Part shown: piece after piece, positions 16,950 through 25,050 of the stretch | How positions within the stretch are numbered: position 1 is the stretch's first letter | Layout of the letters: each line of letters starts with the position of its first letter | Assembly (NCBI GenBank): GCA_964611035.1 | Contig: CAZSWT010000006.1 | Span: forward strand, 25,725-89,724 | Source of the DNA: B33-G16 sp964611035 | Lineage (GTDB): Bacteria > Desulfobacterota > DSM-4660 > Desulfatiglandales > B25-G16 | Length of the DNA: 64,000 bases | Direction: 5' to 3' | The notes under the pieces: generated by a model | Told to the model about the DNA's origin: nothing | Seen by the model: only the letters and a program-made list of their open reading frames with translations | Databases searched by the model: none | Program-made: the position numbers and the translations under genes

Positions 16950-17615
16950 ATGAAGAGATTAACCGAGCAAGACTATTACAATTTACTTGACATTTCTCCC
17001 AAGGCCTCTTTTGGGGAAGTTCGATCTGCCTACGACCAAGCCATGAGTATATACTCGAGTGATTCTATTTCCACCTACACTCTTTTTACACAAAAGGAAA
17101 GGAAGCTCATCCTTTCCCGTTTGGCTGAAGCGTACAGAACCCTGACTAACAGCCAGCTCAGAAAAGAATACAATCATTTTTTGATTGAAAGAGGTGAGCG
17201 TTCTCCTCAAGAAATCGGATTTTTATCCATGGAAGATTCTAATATAGCCAAAGGTAAGCTTCTGGAGGTAAGTGTAGAAAGCCTCACCCAGAAACAACAA
17301 GAAGCAAAGGATGAGCGCTCTCCTTCTAATAAAAACCTTAGCCTCTTCGACAGCCAAATTTCGGTTACTGGGAAAGACATTAAAACAATTAGGACATCCA
17401 AAGAAATGGGCCTTGAAGAAATATTCAAACAAACAAATATATCACGAGAAACATTAGAAGATATTGAGGAAGAACGTTTTGAAAAGCTCCCAGCCCTTGT
17501 CTATCTTAAAGGATTTTTAAAGGCCTACGCTAAAATACTGCAAGTTAATCAGCCCGAAATGGTGGAAGGATATGTAAAAAGGTATCTCGAATGGAAGAAT
17601 ACCTATCAAAAATAA
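16950..17615 (+). CDS. J-domain-like and RodZ-like helix-turn-helix protein
   Basis: 221 aa. Residues 4-75 look like a J domain (DYYNLLDISPKASFGEVRSAY, later AYRTLTNSQLRKEYN), but the HPD tripeptide needed to stimulate DnaK is absent. Residues about 145-215 match the cytoplasmic HTH_25 domain of RodZ (IRTSKEMGLEEIF, then ALVYLKGFLKAYA). No membrane helix is seen, so it is not a full RodZ. It follows the MinD-like ATPase by 27 bp and overlaps hldE by 25 bp, so the three are co-transcribed. A scaffold or DNA-binding partner of the ATPase is inferred. Confidence 0.82.
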   Translation: MKRLTEQDYYNLLDISPKASFGEVRSAYDQAMSIYSSDSISTYTLFTQKERKLILSRLAEAYRTLTNSQLRKEYNHFLIERGERSPQEIGFLSMEDSNIAKGKLLEVSVESLTQKQQEAKDERSPSNKNLSLFDSQISVTGKDIKTIRTSKEMGLEEIFKQTNISRETLEDIEEERFEKLPALVYLKGFLKAYAKILQVNQPEMVEGYVKRYLEWKNTYQK

Positions 17616-18091
17616 AAACCCAATCAGCAATGAAAAAGGTAGTGGAAAAAGCAAAAGCAGAAGGCAAAAAAATAGTTTTCACCAATGGCTGTTTTGACAT
17701 CCTTCATCAAGGTCACATGCGTTATCTTTCTGAGGCCAAGAAGTTAGGAGATTACCTGATAGTTGGCGTAAATAGCGATAGATCTATTAGAAACATTAAA
17801 GGAAATAATCGTCCCTTGATGACTGAGGAAGCAAGGGCGGAATTGCTTGCCGCTCTCTGTTTTGTTGATGGGGTTGTTATTTTTACTGGGGATAACCCTC
17901 TTGCCATAATCAAATATCTTCAACCTCAAATCTTAGTAAAAGGTGCGGATTGGGCTGAGGATGATATTATAGGGGCTGAATTCATTAAAAAAACAGGGGG
18001 TGAGGTTAAACGAATACCCCTTATCGAAAATATTTCCACCTCAGATATTATTCGCCGAATTATTGATCTCAATTCCGCTCAAAATAGCTAA
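17591..18091 (+). CDS. hldE: D-glycero-beta-D-manno-heptose 1-phosphate adenylyltransferase
   Basis: 166 aa, equal to the C-terminal (RfaE2) half of HldE. It makes ADP-heptose for the LPS inner core. Nucleotidyltransferase signatures FTNGCFDILHQGH (about 29-41) and the ISTSDIIRRI C-terminal segment are present. The kinase half (RfaE1) is not in the window, so the two activities are separate genes here. ATG 17591 gives the expected N-terminal helix and a 25-bp overlap with the upstream gene. It supports an LPS-bearing outer membrane. Confidence 0.93.
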   Translation: MEEYLSKIKTQSAMKKVVEKAKAEGKKIVFTNGCFDILHQGHMRYLSEAKKLGDYLIVGVNSDRSIRNIKGNNRPLMTEEARAELLAALCFVDGVVIFTGDNPLAIIKYLQPQILVKGADWAEDDIIGAEFIKKTGGEVKRIPLIENISTSDIIRRIIDLNSAQNS

Positions 18092-18203
18092 GTGCTTCGA
18101 TTCGCAAATACGGCTACGTATCTTTATGAGAATAGTCTGTGGGATTGTCTTCGACCCAGAGCGACTCGACATGAGCTCGTCGACATGTCTCAGACCGAAG
18201 GGC

Positions 18204-18228
18204 TCACTCAGCACTTAGTCCTGAGTGA
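18204..18228. repeat. Perfect 8-bp inverted repeat between hldE and tRNA-Arg
   Basis: TCACTCAG and CTGAGTGA flank a 9-nt loop. It sits inside a longer imperfect palindrome (about 18138-18200) with CTTCG/CGAAG ends and CGACATGAGCTC, resembling the inner GC hairpin of the 3284-3522 element. It may be a terminator without a T tract or a repeat. No gene lies in 18092-18313. Confidence 0.45.
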
Positions 18229-18313
18229 ATGAATACGTCATCGAATTTATGAACCGATGGACTAAGGCAAGGCAGCTACCTTATTAAGATAAAGGGGTTA
18301 ATTTTTAGTATGT

Positions 18314-18390
18314 GCGCCCATAGCTCAGCTGGATAGAGTAACGGACTACGAATCCGTAGGTCGGGTGTTCGAATCACCCTGGGCGCACCA
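18314..18390 (+). tRNA. tRNA-Arg (ACG)
   Basis: A 77-nt cloverleaf: acceptor stem GCGCCCA/TGGGCGC, D arm with AGCTCAGCTGG, anticodon loop CTACGAA (anticodon ACG, decoding CGN after A34-to-inosine editing), T arm GGTGTTCGAATCACC, and an encoded CCA. Confidence 0.97.
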
Positions 18391-18444
18391 GCAAAATAAT
18401 TAATCAGATACATCAAAACATCTATTGCCAGCTCTTAGATTATC

Positions 18445-18582
18445 TTAAACCTCGATGAAATCCCCTAATATATCAATAACTTCTCGCTCCATTGATGGTG
18501 AGGACTTAAAATAGGCAATGTAGTTCAGTTCGATATCACCGCTCACAAACTGAGCAAGCGGCAAATCAGCATAATTTTGTTC
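18445..18582 (-). pseudogene. Possible 3' remnant of an unidentified gene
   Basis: An open frame of 45 codons on the minus strand ends at 18445 and begins right after an in-frame TAA. Its translation is protein-like (e.g. LAQFVSGDIELNYIAYF, SPSMEREVIDILGDFIEV) but it has no upstream start codon. I do not recognise the family. It is probably the tail of a decayed gene, in the otherwise empty 18391-18745 gap. Confidence 0.35.
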
Positions 18583-18745
18583 TTATTGATTTTTCAATTG
18601 AGAATATTTTTCCCACAGTGTATGTTCTTTTTTACATTACCCATTTAAATCTTAATCCTGATTCATCTAGAGGTTCCTTATCTTTATTAGAGGTTAATGT
18701 TGAAAGGAAATATTTTATAGAGTTAAAAGAAGGAGGAAAGCTATT

Positions 18746-19048
18746 ATGGAAAAGAATCATTCAGTTGAAGATGTTACGCAGGCAATAGCAAAGGTAACGC
18801 ATCCATCTATAGATCGAAGCCTTACGGATTTAGGTATGATCCGGGATATCGCTTTGACGGGAAATACTGCCTCTTTAAGCCTGTTACTCCCATTTCCAGG
18901 CATCCCTATCTTATCTTTCTTAGAGAAAAGCCTGAAAGAATCAGTAATCCCGCTGGGAGTAGATCTTGAAATAAAGATAGAGCAAATGAATCAAGAAGAG
19001 ATCCAGAATTTTCTGACCATGGAGAAAGAGGCCTGGAAGGGATTATAA
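18746..19048 (+). CDS. MIP18/DUF59-family iron-sulfur assembly protein
   Basis: 100 aa. The sequence matches the DUF59 fold (VTQAIAKVTHPSIDRSLTDLGMI, then a SLLLPFPGIP strand), the domain also found at the N-terminus of Mrp/ApbC and in SufT and PaaD. Such proteins help deliver Fe-S clusters. A typical conserved Cys in the P-x-C position is not seen here. AGGAGG precedes the ATG by about 8 bp. It stands alone upstream of parS and parA. Confidence 0.75.
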   Translation: MEKNHSVEDVTQAIAKVTHPSIDRSLTDLGMIRDIALTGNTASLSLLLPFPGIPILSFLEKSLKESVIPLGVDLEIKIEQMNQEEIQNFLTMEKEAWKGL

Positions 19049-19057
19049 ATTTAGAAA

Positions 19058-19073
19058 TGTTTCACGTGAAACA
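19058..19073. promoter_or_regulatory. parS centromere site
   Basis: The 16-bp perfect palindrome TGTTTCACGTGAAACA is identical to the consensus ParB (Spo0J) binding site. It lies 144 bp upstream of parA, as expected for an origin-proximal chromosomal partition locus. Confidence 0.95.
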
Positions 19074-19216
19074 ATCGGTCGCGCTCATTGAAAGTTTTCA
19101 TTTGTCCATCGACACAAGAAACGAGCAGTGATCACAAATACAGCAGACAGTAATGAGGTTGTTTATTTCTACTGTATCCTGACAGCTGAATTTTTTCCAA
19201 AAATATCATCGTATCC

Positions 19217-19999
19217 ATGGGATCAATAATATCTATAGTGAATCAAAAAGGAGGGGTTGGAAAAACCACAACAGCTGTAAATCTATCCTCATCTATTGCG
19301 GCTGCAGAAAAAAGATGTCTTTTAGTGGATGGTGATCCTCAAGGAAATGCAACTACCTCGTTAGGAATAAACCCGTCAAGCCTTGAGCCAAGCCTTTACG
19401 ACTTAATATTGGGGGGATATGTAGAAGACAAATTCATTCTTGATACAGAAATCCCAATGCTTAATCTTATTGGAGCCAATCCTGATTTATTTGGAGCAGA
19501 AGTAGAGATGTTTTCTAAAAATAATAAAGAGTATCTTTTACACAATGTCTTGTCTCAATTTAAAGATAAATATGATTACATATTTATTGACTGTCCCCCT
19601 TCTCTTGGGTTTCTGACACTTAATGCCCTTACCGCCGCTGATTTTTTTCTTGTACCACTTCAATGTGAATATCTTGCTATGGAAGGATTAACCCAGTTGC
19701 TTAATACGGTACGATTGGTCAAAAAAAGTCTCAACCCATCACTCATATTGATAGGTATTTTGTTAACAATGTTCGATAAACGCAACAACCTGTCTCACCA
19801 AGTAGCGGATGAGGTTCGCCGCCATTTTGGAGCCTCTGTGTTTCACGCAGTTATCCCACGTAATGTGAGTCTAAGCGAGGCATCAAGCCATGGAAAACCA
19901 ATCATTCTTTATGATATACGATCAAAGGGGGCACAAAGTTATTTAGAGCTTGCAAAGGAAATAATCTTAAAAGGAGGGGATAAAGGTGGCCAAGCGTAA
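19217..19999 (+). CDS. parA: Chromosome partitioning ATPase ParA (Soj)
   Basis: 260 aa. Deviant Walker A KGGVGKTTT near residue 11, LLVDGDPQGNATTSLG, and Walker B YIFIDCPPSLGFLT. It is short, without an N-terminal DNA-binding extension, so it is the chromosomal type Ib form that drives origin segregation by ATP-dependent nucleoid binding. Its end overlaps parB by 14 bp. The parS site lies upstream. Confidence 0.96.
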   Translation: MGSIISIVNQKGGVGKTTTAVNLSSSIAAAEKRCLLVDGDPQGNATTSLGINPSSLEPSLYDLILGGYVEDKFILDTEIPMLNLIGANPDLFGAEVEMFSKNNKEYLLHNVLSQFKDKYDYIFIDCPPSLGFLTLNALTAADFFLVPLQCEYLAMEGLTQLLNTVRLVKKSLNPSLILIGILLTMFDKRNNLSHQVADEVRRHFGASVFHAVIPRNVSLSEASSHGKPIILYDIRSKGAQSYLELAKEIILKGGDKGGQA

Positions 20000-20828
20000 G
20001 GCGCTCGGAAGAGGACTTTCAGCCTTATTTCCAGAAACAGTTATTTCAGAAACTGATAAGGGTTTTTTCTACTGCCCTATTGAATCCATTTCTCCTAATC
20101 CACACCAACCGAGACAAAATTTTGGCGACTCTGACCTGATAGAATTAGCAGATTCTATAAAGGAGAAAGGCCTCATCCAACCCATATTGGTCAGCAAAGC
20201 AAAGGATGGATATCAACTTATTGTAGGAGAGAGGCGTTGGCGTGCAGCTCAAAAGGCAGGCCTTGATAAAATCCCCGCATGGATAAGGGATGTATCTCCT
20301 GCAGAGACATTGGAATTAGCACTGATTGAGAATATCCAGCGAAAAGATCTTAACCCTATCGAGGAATCATCAGCTTACCAGGAGTTGATGCAAAAGTTTC
20401 ATCTCACACAAGAAGCCCTTTCAAAAAGGGTTGGAAAAGATCGTTCCACCATTGCCAATTTCTTAAGACTGTTGAAGCTTCCTGCTATTATTCAACAGGA
20501 TCTTATCGATGGTCAATTGACCACAGGCCATGCAAGGGTTCTTGTTGCTATTGAATCTCTTTCAGCCCAAAAGGAGGTCAGAGATCTTATCATAAAGAAA
20601 TCTCTCTCTGTTCGCCAGACAGAGGACCTGGTTAAAAAGATTTTGACACTAAAAAAGCCAAAAATCCAAAAAACAGAAACAGACCACTATATAGAGTCTT
20701 TATCCAAAGATCTTCAAAGGTCATTAGGCACTAAAGTAATTATAAAACGTAATGGTAAAAAAGGTAAAATTATAATCGAGTTTTATTCTGATGAGGATTT
20801 GGGCCGTTTGATTGATCAATTATTGTAG
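19986..20828 (+). CDS. parB: Chromosome partitioning protein ParB (Spo0J), CTPase
   Basis: 280 aa. It begins KRKALGRGLSALFP, then the ParB-N (CTP-binding) motif GERRWRAAQKAGL near residue 80, ENIQRKDLNPIEE, and the HTH KDRSTIANFLRLLKLP that reads parS. A Lys-rich linker precedes the C-terminal dimerisation domain. It starts with GTG at 19986 with AGGAGG upstream. It loads on parS at 19058 and slides as a CTP clamp, per the family. Its end overlaps the convergent plsY by 9 bp. Confidence 0.96.
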   Translation: MAKRKALGRGLSALFPETVISETDKGFFYCPIESISPNPHQPRQNFGDSDLIELADSIKEKGLIQPILVSKAKDGYQLIVGERRWRAAQKAGLDKIPAWIRDVSPAETLELALIENIQRKDLNPIEESSAYQELMQKFHLTQEALSKRVGKDRSTIANFLRLLKLPAIIQQDLIDGQLTTGHARVLVAIESLSAQKEVRDLIIKKSLSVRQTEDLVKKILTLKKPKIQKTETDHYIESLSKDLQRSLGTKVIIKRNGKKGKIIIEFYSDEDLGRLIDQLL

Positions 20829-21452
20829 TGTTGCTTTCTGCCACCTTCTTTCATTTCCCCGGACTAATCTTCGAATATTTTCTCTATGCTTGAATGTAAT
20901 TAGGAAGGATATTATCAACGAAAGGATGATTATAACATTGGGATGACCCATAAAATATAAACAAAGAGGCATGGTAAGGGATGCCACTATTGATCCTAAG
21001 GAGATATATCTCCATACCCAGACGAATATAAAAAATATCATACCACACAGTAAGCACGAAATTGGGGAAATAGCTAAAAAAACTCCAAGATTTGTAGCTA
21101 CTCCTTTGCCCCCTTTGAAACGATTATAAATGGAGAATTGGTGCCCTAACAAGGCCGCGAGACCAATCATTCCCTTTAAGGCCTCGTTTATTTCTGCTGA
21201 TGACCCTAAAAGATAATAGGCACATATAACAGGAATGAAACCCTTTAACGTATCTGCCAAAAGGGTGGCGATCCCCCATTTGAGGCCAACCTCACGAGCA
21301 ACATTTGCGGCTCCGATATTTCCGCTGCCTACTTTGGTTATATCTAATTTAGCCACCTTTTGACTGATCAACAGACCAAAAGGAATTGAACCTAAGATAT
21401 ATGCAGCTGCCAATAACGCTATGAAAAGTACCCACATTTCTGTTAATTCCAA
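20820..21452 (-). CDS. plsY: Acyl-phosphate glycerol-3-phosphate acyltransferase PlsY
   Basis: 210 aa, with about five membrane helices. It transfers acyl groups from acyl-phosphate to G3P, the first step of phospholipid synthesis in most bacteria. The three family motifs are visible: SIPFGLLIS/GSGNIGAANVAR, KGGKGVATNLG (about 113-123) and a C-terminal FKHRENIRRL. Encoded convergent to parB with a 9-bp overlap. plsX is not in the window. Confidence 0.95.
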   Translation of the reverse strand: MELTEMWVLFIALLAAAYILGSIPFGLLISQKVAKLDITKVGSGNIGAANVAREVGLKWGIATLLADTLKGFIPVICAYYLLGSSAEINEALKGMIGLAALLGHQFSIYNRFKGGKGVATNLGVFLAISPISCLLCGMIFFIFVWVWRYISLGSIVASLTMPLCLYFMGHPNVIIILSLIISFLITFKHRENIRRLVRGNERRWQKATLQ

Positions 21453-21507
21453 TACAAAAAGAAAATGTGTAACATTATAGGTGTTTGAAAAAATTGATCC
21501 TCAGTTA

Positions 21508-21589
21508 AAGGGAATAATACCTTTTCTTTTGTTCCGAGTCTCACGGACTGGTCTTTTCGTCAGTCACTTAAGAAAAGGCATCATTCCTT
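21508..21589. repeat. Nested inverted-repeat element, copy 2
   Basis: Outer arms (about 21508-21528 and 21570-21589, with CCTTTTCTT / AAGAAAAGG) are complementary over roughly 20 positions with few mismatches. The inner core GACTGGTCTTTTCGTCAGTCAC matches copies at 1812-1903 and 26906-27075. It fills the middle of the 305-bp gap between plsY and the DUF3842 gene, where nothing else is seen. Confidence 0.6.
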
Positions 21590-21757
21590 ATTTGTTCACA
21601 GCCATCTTTAAAAATTTAAATTAATGAAAAAGTGTTTTTAAATTGAAATTGTCTGGTATATAGTTATAAAAAGTTGCCAGAATCGCTGATATTACCATTA
21701 CCATAAACAGGTTTATTAAATCTTTCAATCCAAATCTTTAACTAAAGGGGGTCTTCT

Positions 21758-22177
21758 TTGAGTGTATTAATGGTTATGGACGGACAAGGTGGCGGAATAG
21801 GAAGGGTTATAATAAAAAAATTACGGGATGCCTTTGGTGAAGAGGTAGAAATACTTGCCCTGGGGACAAATTCTGTTGCTACCTCCCAAATGATGAAGGC
21901 TGGTGCCAATCGAGGGGCGACTGGAGAAAATGCAATCATCAACATGGCTCCTGGGGTTGATATCATAATTGGTCCATTAGCTATAATCATGGCTAATTCT
22001 ATGATGGGTGAAGTAACTCCAGGGATGTCCCAGGCCGTCTCCACAAGTAAGGCCTTTAAAATATTAATCCCATTAACCCAGGAGAGGGCTAAAATCGTGG
22101 GTGTATCTGGTGAACCTCTTCCCCATCTTATTGATCAAGCCATTGAAATTATTAAGGAAGGAGAAAAAAATGTGTGA
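21758..22177 (+). CDS. DUF3842 family protein
   Basis: 139 aa. A Rossmann-like start, VLMVMDGQGGGIGRVI, is followed by TNSVATSQMMKAGAN and NMAPGVDIIIGPLAIIMANSMMGE, characteristic of DUF3842. The family is restricted largely to anaerobes and has no proven reaction. The start is TTG at 21758 with a GGGGG ribosome-binding sequence 6 bp upstream. Its stop overlaps the cooT start, so the pair is co-translated, suggesting a nickel-related or CO-dehydrogenase-related role by association. Confidence 0.85.
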   Translation: MSVLMVMDGQGGGIGRVIIKKLRDAFGEEVEILALGTNSVATSQMMKAGANRGATGENAIINMAPGVDIIIGPLAIIMANSMMGEVTPGMSQAVSTSKAFKILIPLTQERAKIVGVSGEPLPHLIDQAIEIIKEGEKNV

Positions 22178-22364
22178 GGCATCAGCGTATGTTATTCAGG
22201 ATGGAAAAGAGACGCTTATTTTAGAAAATGTAGATGAATTACATAAAGAAGGTGACACAATTAAGATGACAAATCTTTTCGGAGATCAAAAGGTTCTTGA
22301 GGCTCAAATAAAAATGATTTCCTTTGTTGATAACAAAATAATCTTAAAAAAAGCCAAAGAATAG
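22170..22364 (+). CDS. cooT: CooT-family small nickel-binding protein
   Basis: 64 aa from ATG 22170. The family signature is the N-terminal MCEA with Cys2, the nickel ligand in Rhodospirillum rubrum CooT, followed by a small beta-barrel (LENVDELHKEGDTIKMTNLFG). CooT delivers or buffers Ni for CO dehydrogenase; in organisms without coo genes its target is unclear. A longer in-frame start at 22101 exists but would run back through the DUF3842 gene and lose the MCEA start. Confidence 0.85.
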   Translation: MCEASAYVIQDGKETLILENVDELHKEGDTIKMTNLFGDQKVLEAQIKMISFVDNKIILKKAKE

Positions 22365-22413
22365 GAAGTGCTCGAAAATAGTTCTTACAGCTCTATTGCG
22401 TGTCAATAATTGA

Positions 22414-23316
22414 TTATCTTTCAGTCATTGATTTTTCAAATTCTTTACTATCTAACCATTCAACTGATTGACCACTAAACTTATAGCTATTGCTATCAAT
22501 CTTTTTGGGAAGTGAGAGATAAAAATTTCCCTCTTTTATTTTTCCTCTTTTAATACATCCCTCGCCATATATCCTGCATTTGATAGATAATTCCTCCATA
22601 GCCTGGCGTGTTTGATCTTGAGAAAGTATTCCACTTTTAATCAGTCTAACTATAGCCTTAATCCTAAAGCGATCCATACCAGGGAATTGCCTGGAGAGCT
22701 GATCTTCATGTCCTCCTTCTTTAACAACCAACCCCTTGTCAATTAAGTAAATAGGGTACCGGCACGATATCCTCAACCACAGATCAAAGTCCTCAGCTGC
22801 TGGAAGGGTTTCATCAAAAAGACCAACATCTTCAAAAAGAGACCTCTTTATAATCACGCTTGATGGGCTAACCAGGCATAATTTTAACGATTGTGCAAAT
22901 ATATTTCCTGATGGTTTTTTATGTCTTTTCTTTGGGTTGACGCGTCTACCATTTTTTATCCATATTTCTTCTGTCTGGCAGGCTACAGTATTAGGATTTT
23001 GATCAACAAATTCTATCTGAATAGATAACTTTTCCTTAAGCCAGTAATCATCAGAGTCTAAAAATGCAATCCAGGGTGCTACCGAACTCTTTATCCCTCT
23101 ATTTCTTGCTGCTGATACTCCCATGTTGTCCGACTGTCTTACATATTTTATCGAGGACATATATTTGGACAGAGCTTTATGGGTGTTATCAGTTGATCCA
23201 TCATCAACTACTATTATCTCGAAATCTCTAAAACCCTGGTTAAGGACAGATGACACTGCCCTTACCACCTTCTCAGACCTGTTAAACGTTGGAATTATTA
23301 CACTAACCGTGGGCAT
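22414..23316 (-). CDS. Family 2 glycosyltransferase
   Basis: 300 aa, GT-A fold. It starts VSVIIPTFNRSEKV, then IIVVDDGSTDNT, SAARNRGI and the DxD-containing FLDSDDYW, all in the N-terminal 100 residues. The AEDFDLWLRISCRYP segment is the acceptor-side ED motif. It is probably cytosolic and transfers a sugar to a lipid or saccharide acceptor in envelope synthesis. It starts 3 bp after the ispH-UbiA stop, so it is the last gene of the dusB-ispH operon. Donor and acceptor unknown. Confidence 0.9.
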   Translation of the reverse strand: MPTVSVIIPTFNRSEKVVRAVSSVLNQGFRDFEIIVVDDGSTDNTHKALSKYMSSIKYVRQSDNMGVSAARNRGIKSSVAPWIAFLDSDDYWLKEKLSIQIEFVDQNPNTVACQTEEIWIKNGRRVNPKKRHKKPSGNIFAQSLKLCLVSPSSVIIKRSLFEDVGLFDETLPAAEDFDLWLRISCRYPIYLIDKGLVVKEGGHEDQLSRQFPGMDRFRIKAIVRLIKSGILSQDQTRQAMEELSIKCRIYGEGCIKRGKIKEGNFYLSLPKKIDSNSYKFSGQSVEWLDSKEFEKSMTER

Positions 23317-23319
23317 TTT

Positions 23320-25050
23320 CTAAAGCAATTCCCATATGAATGCAAACACTCCTGCCAAAAGGAGATTGACTTCGGCAATGGATTGCAGAAGATATCCATC
23401 TCTCATCCACCCCTTATTGTAAGCTTCAAGATAAGAAAACGAAATCATGAAACACACAATATAGAAATAACCTAAATTTGAAGCCATTCCTATAGCCGTT
23501 GATGCTAATAATAATATACCAAAAAGACTGTTTAATAATAATAAAAGCTTAATAGCCCTTTCCTCTCCAAGGGCAACTGGAAGGGTTTCCTTGCCAACGA
23601 TTAAATCCCCCTGCATATTGAGGATGTCAAAGAGGCCAGACCTTATGTAACACATAGAGGAGACAAAAAAGAAAGAGATCAAAACACCAGGCCAAAAAGG
23701 CTTCGGCCATCCAATAATAGGAAGTAGCGAGCTGATTGTACCCCAAGCCAGGGCCTCTGCTATGTTTTTTGAACCAGGAAGGTCCTTTATTTTTCCATAA
23801 CGGCCCAGATATCCAAGTCTCCATGGTATTATCGGAATGCTATAGACCAGGCCGAGGATAGTCAAAGCAAGAAAAAGCAGAAACTGTGCAATTCCCAAAG
23901 AAAGTGAGAGAATTAGGCCTGCACATATTCCTATCAGAGAGGTAATTATAAGAAAAGTTTTGTGCGTGGTATAGAAAAGAGCTGTACCAGGATCGTTATA
24001 AGCACTAGCCTCTTTATCAAGAAAACGGTTCAAGACATGCATGCTAAAAACATACAATAGAGCAAGAAATGGATGGATAAAATCAGCATTTCCTCTTGAA
24101 AGAATAAGCCCCGCATAGGTAAGAAAAAACGCCCCTATTGCCTCAGGAAGGGTTATCTTCACTAAAAATTGAAAAACCCTTTTGAATATACTTCTAAGTG
24201 GATGTTGCCTGGTTTTACCCATGGTTTTCAATCTATCAGTCACACTTTTAATCATCCAATTGGGTGTTGAGGCACCGGCTGTAACCCCAGCTGTTTCTGT
24301 TGATGAAAACCAGGAGTTCTGTAGCTCCTTGTCGGTCTCAATATGAAACGTAGGTTTACCTGTTGACTGTGATATCTGATATAGCCGTTTGGTATTACCA
24401 CTGTTATATCCACCAACTATTACCATGCTATCAACCTCAGAGGCCAATAATCTGACTTCTCTCTGCCTTTTATATGTTTCATCGCAGATAGTATCGAATA
24501 TTATAGCGCCTGGATAATGTTTCTTAGTAGCATCAATTATTTTTCTGTAGGCATCTACATCTTGTGTTGTTTGAGATACAAGAATTATTTTTTTGTTATC
24601 AGGAAGTTTTTCGACCTCTTCAACAGAATGTATAACGATACCCTGACCCTTGCTATACCCCATCAAACCAATAACCTCCGGATGTTTGGCATCTCCAAAA
24701 ATGACGGGAGTATAGCCTTTATTGCTATATTTTCTTATTATTGCGTGTACCTTTGCCACTCTCGGACATGTTGCGTCAATTAAGGTGAGATTTGAAGACC
24801 GTATCTTTTCCCTTTCAGCCGGTGTAATACCATGAGCCCGGATAATTATCCTTCCTTTGTCATGCGTATTAATATTTTCTTTGACATCCACCCCTTTAGA
24901 TCGAAGGAGATCTAAGACCTGTTGATTATGGATTATAGGTCCATATGTGAAAAGCTTTCCGTCACCTTTGTTTGCCTCGGATAGGGCAATTTCCATTGCC
25001 CTTCTCACTCCCATGCAAAATCCAGCAATTTTTGCTAATTTAACCTTCAC
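23320..25050 (-). CDS. ispH: IspH (HMBPP reductase) fused to a UbiA-like membrane domain
   Basis: 576 aa. Residues 1 to about 280 are a complete IspH, the last MEP-pathway step giving IPP/DMAPP: the cluster cysteines occur in AGFCMGVRRA, DATCPRVAKVH and DTICDET, and the HGITP and SQTTQDV motifs are intact. Residues about 300-576 form 7-9 membrane helices of UbiA type. The first Asp motif is altered (NRFLDKEASAYN for NDxxDxxxD), the second is DILNMQGDLIVGKETLPV. I chose GTG 25050 because GGGAGGAG lies 7 bp upstream and it gives the usual MKVKLAK start; ATG 25077 is an alternative. It overlaps dusB by 11 bp. Confidence 0.9.
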   Translation of the reverse strand: MKVKLAKIAGFCMGVRRAMEIALSEANKGDGKLFTYGPIIHNQQVLDLLRSKGVDVKENINTHDKGRIIIRAHGITPAEREKIRSSNLTLIDATCPRVAKVHAIIRKYSNKGYTPVIFGDAKHPEVIGLMGYSKGQGIVIHSVEEVEKLPDNKKIILVSQTTQDVDAYRKIIDATKKHYPGAIIFDTICDETYKRQREVRLLASEVDSMVIVGGYNSGNTKRLYQISQSTGKPTFHIETDKELQNSWFSSTETAGVTAGASTPNWMIKSVTDRLKTMGKTRQHPLRSIFKRVFQFLVKITLPEAIGAFFLTYAGLILSRGNADFIHPFLALLYVFSMHVLNRFLDKEASAYNDPGTALFYTTHKTFLIITSLIGICAGLILSLSLGIAQFLLFLALTILGLVYSIPIIPWRLGYLGRYGKIKDLPGSKNIAEALAWGTISSLLPIIGWPKPFWPGVLISFFFVSSMCYIRSGLFDILNMQGDLIVGKETLPVALGEERAIKLLLLLNSLFGILLLASTAIGMASNLGYFYIVCFMISFSYLEAYNKGWMRDGYLLQSIAEVNLLLAGVFAFIWELL

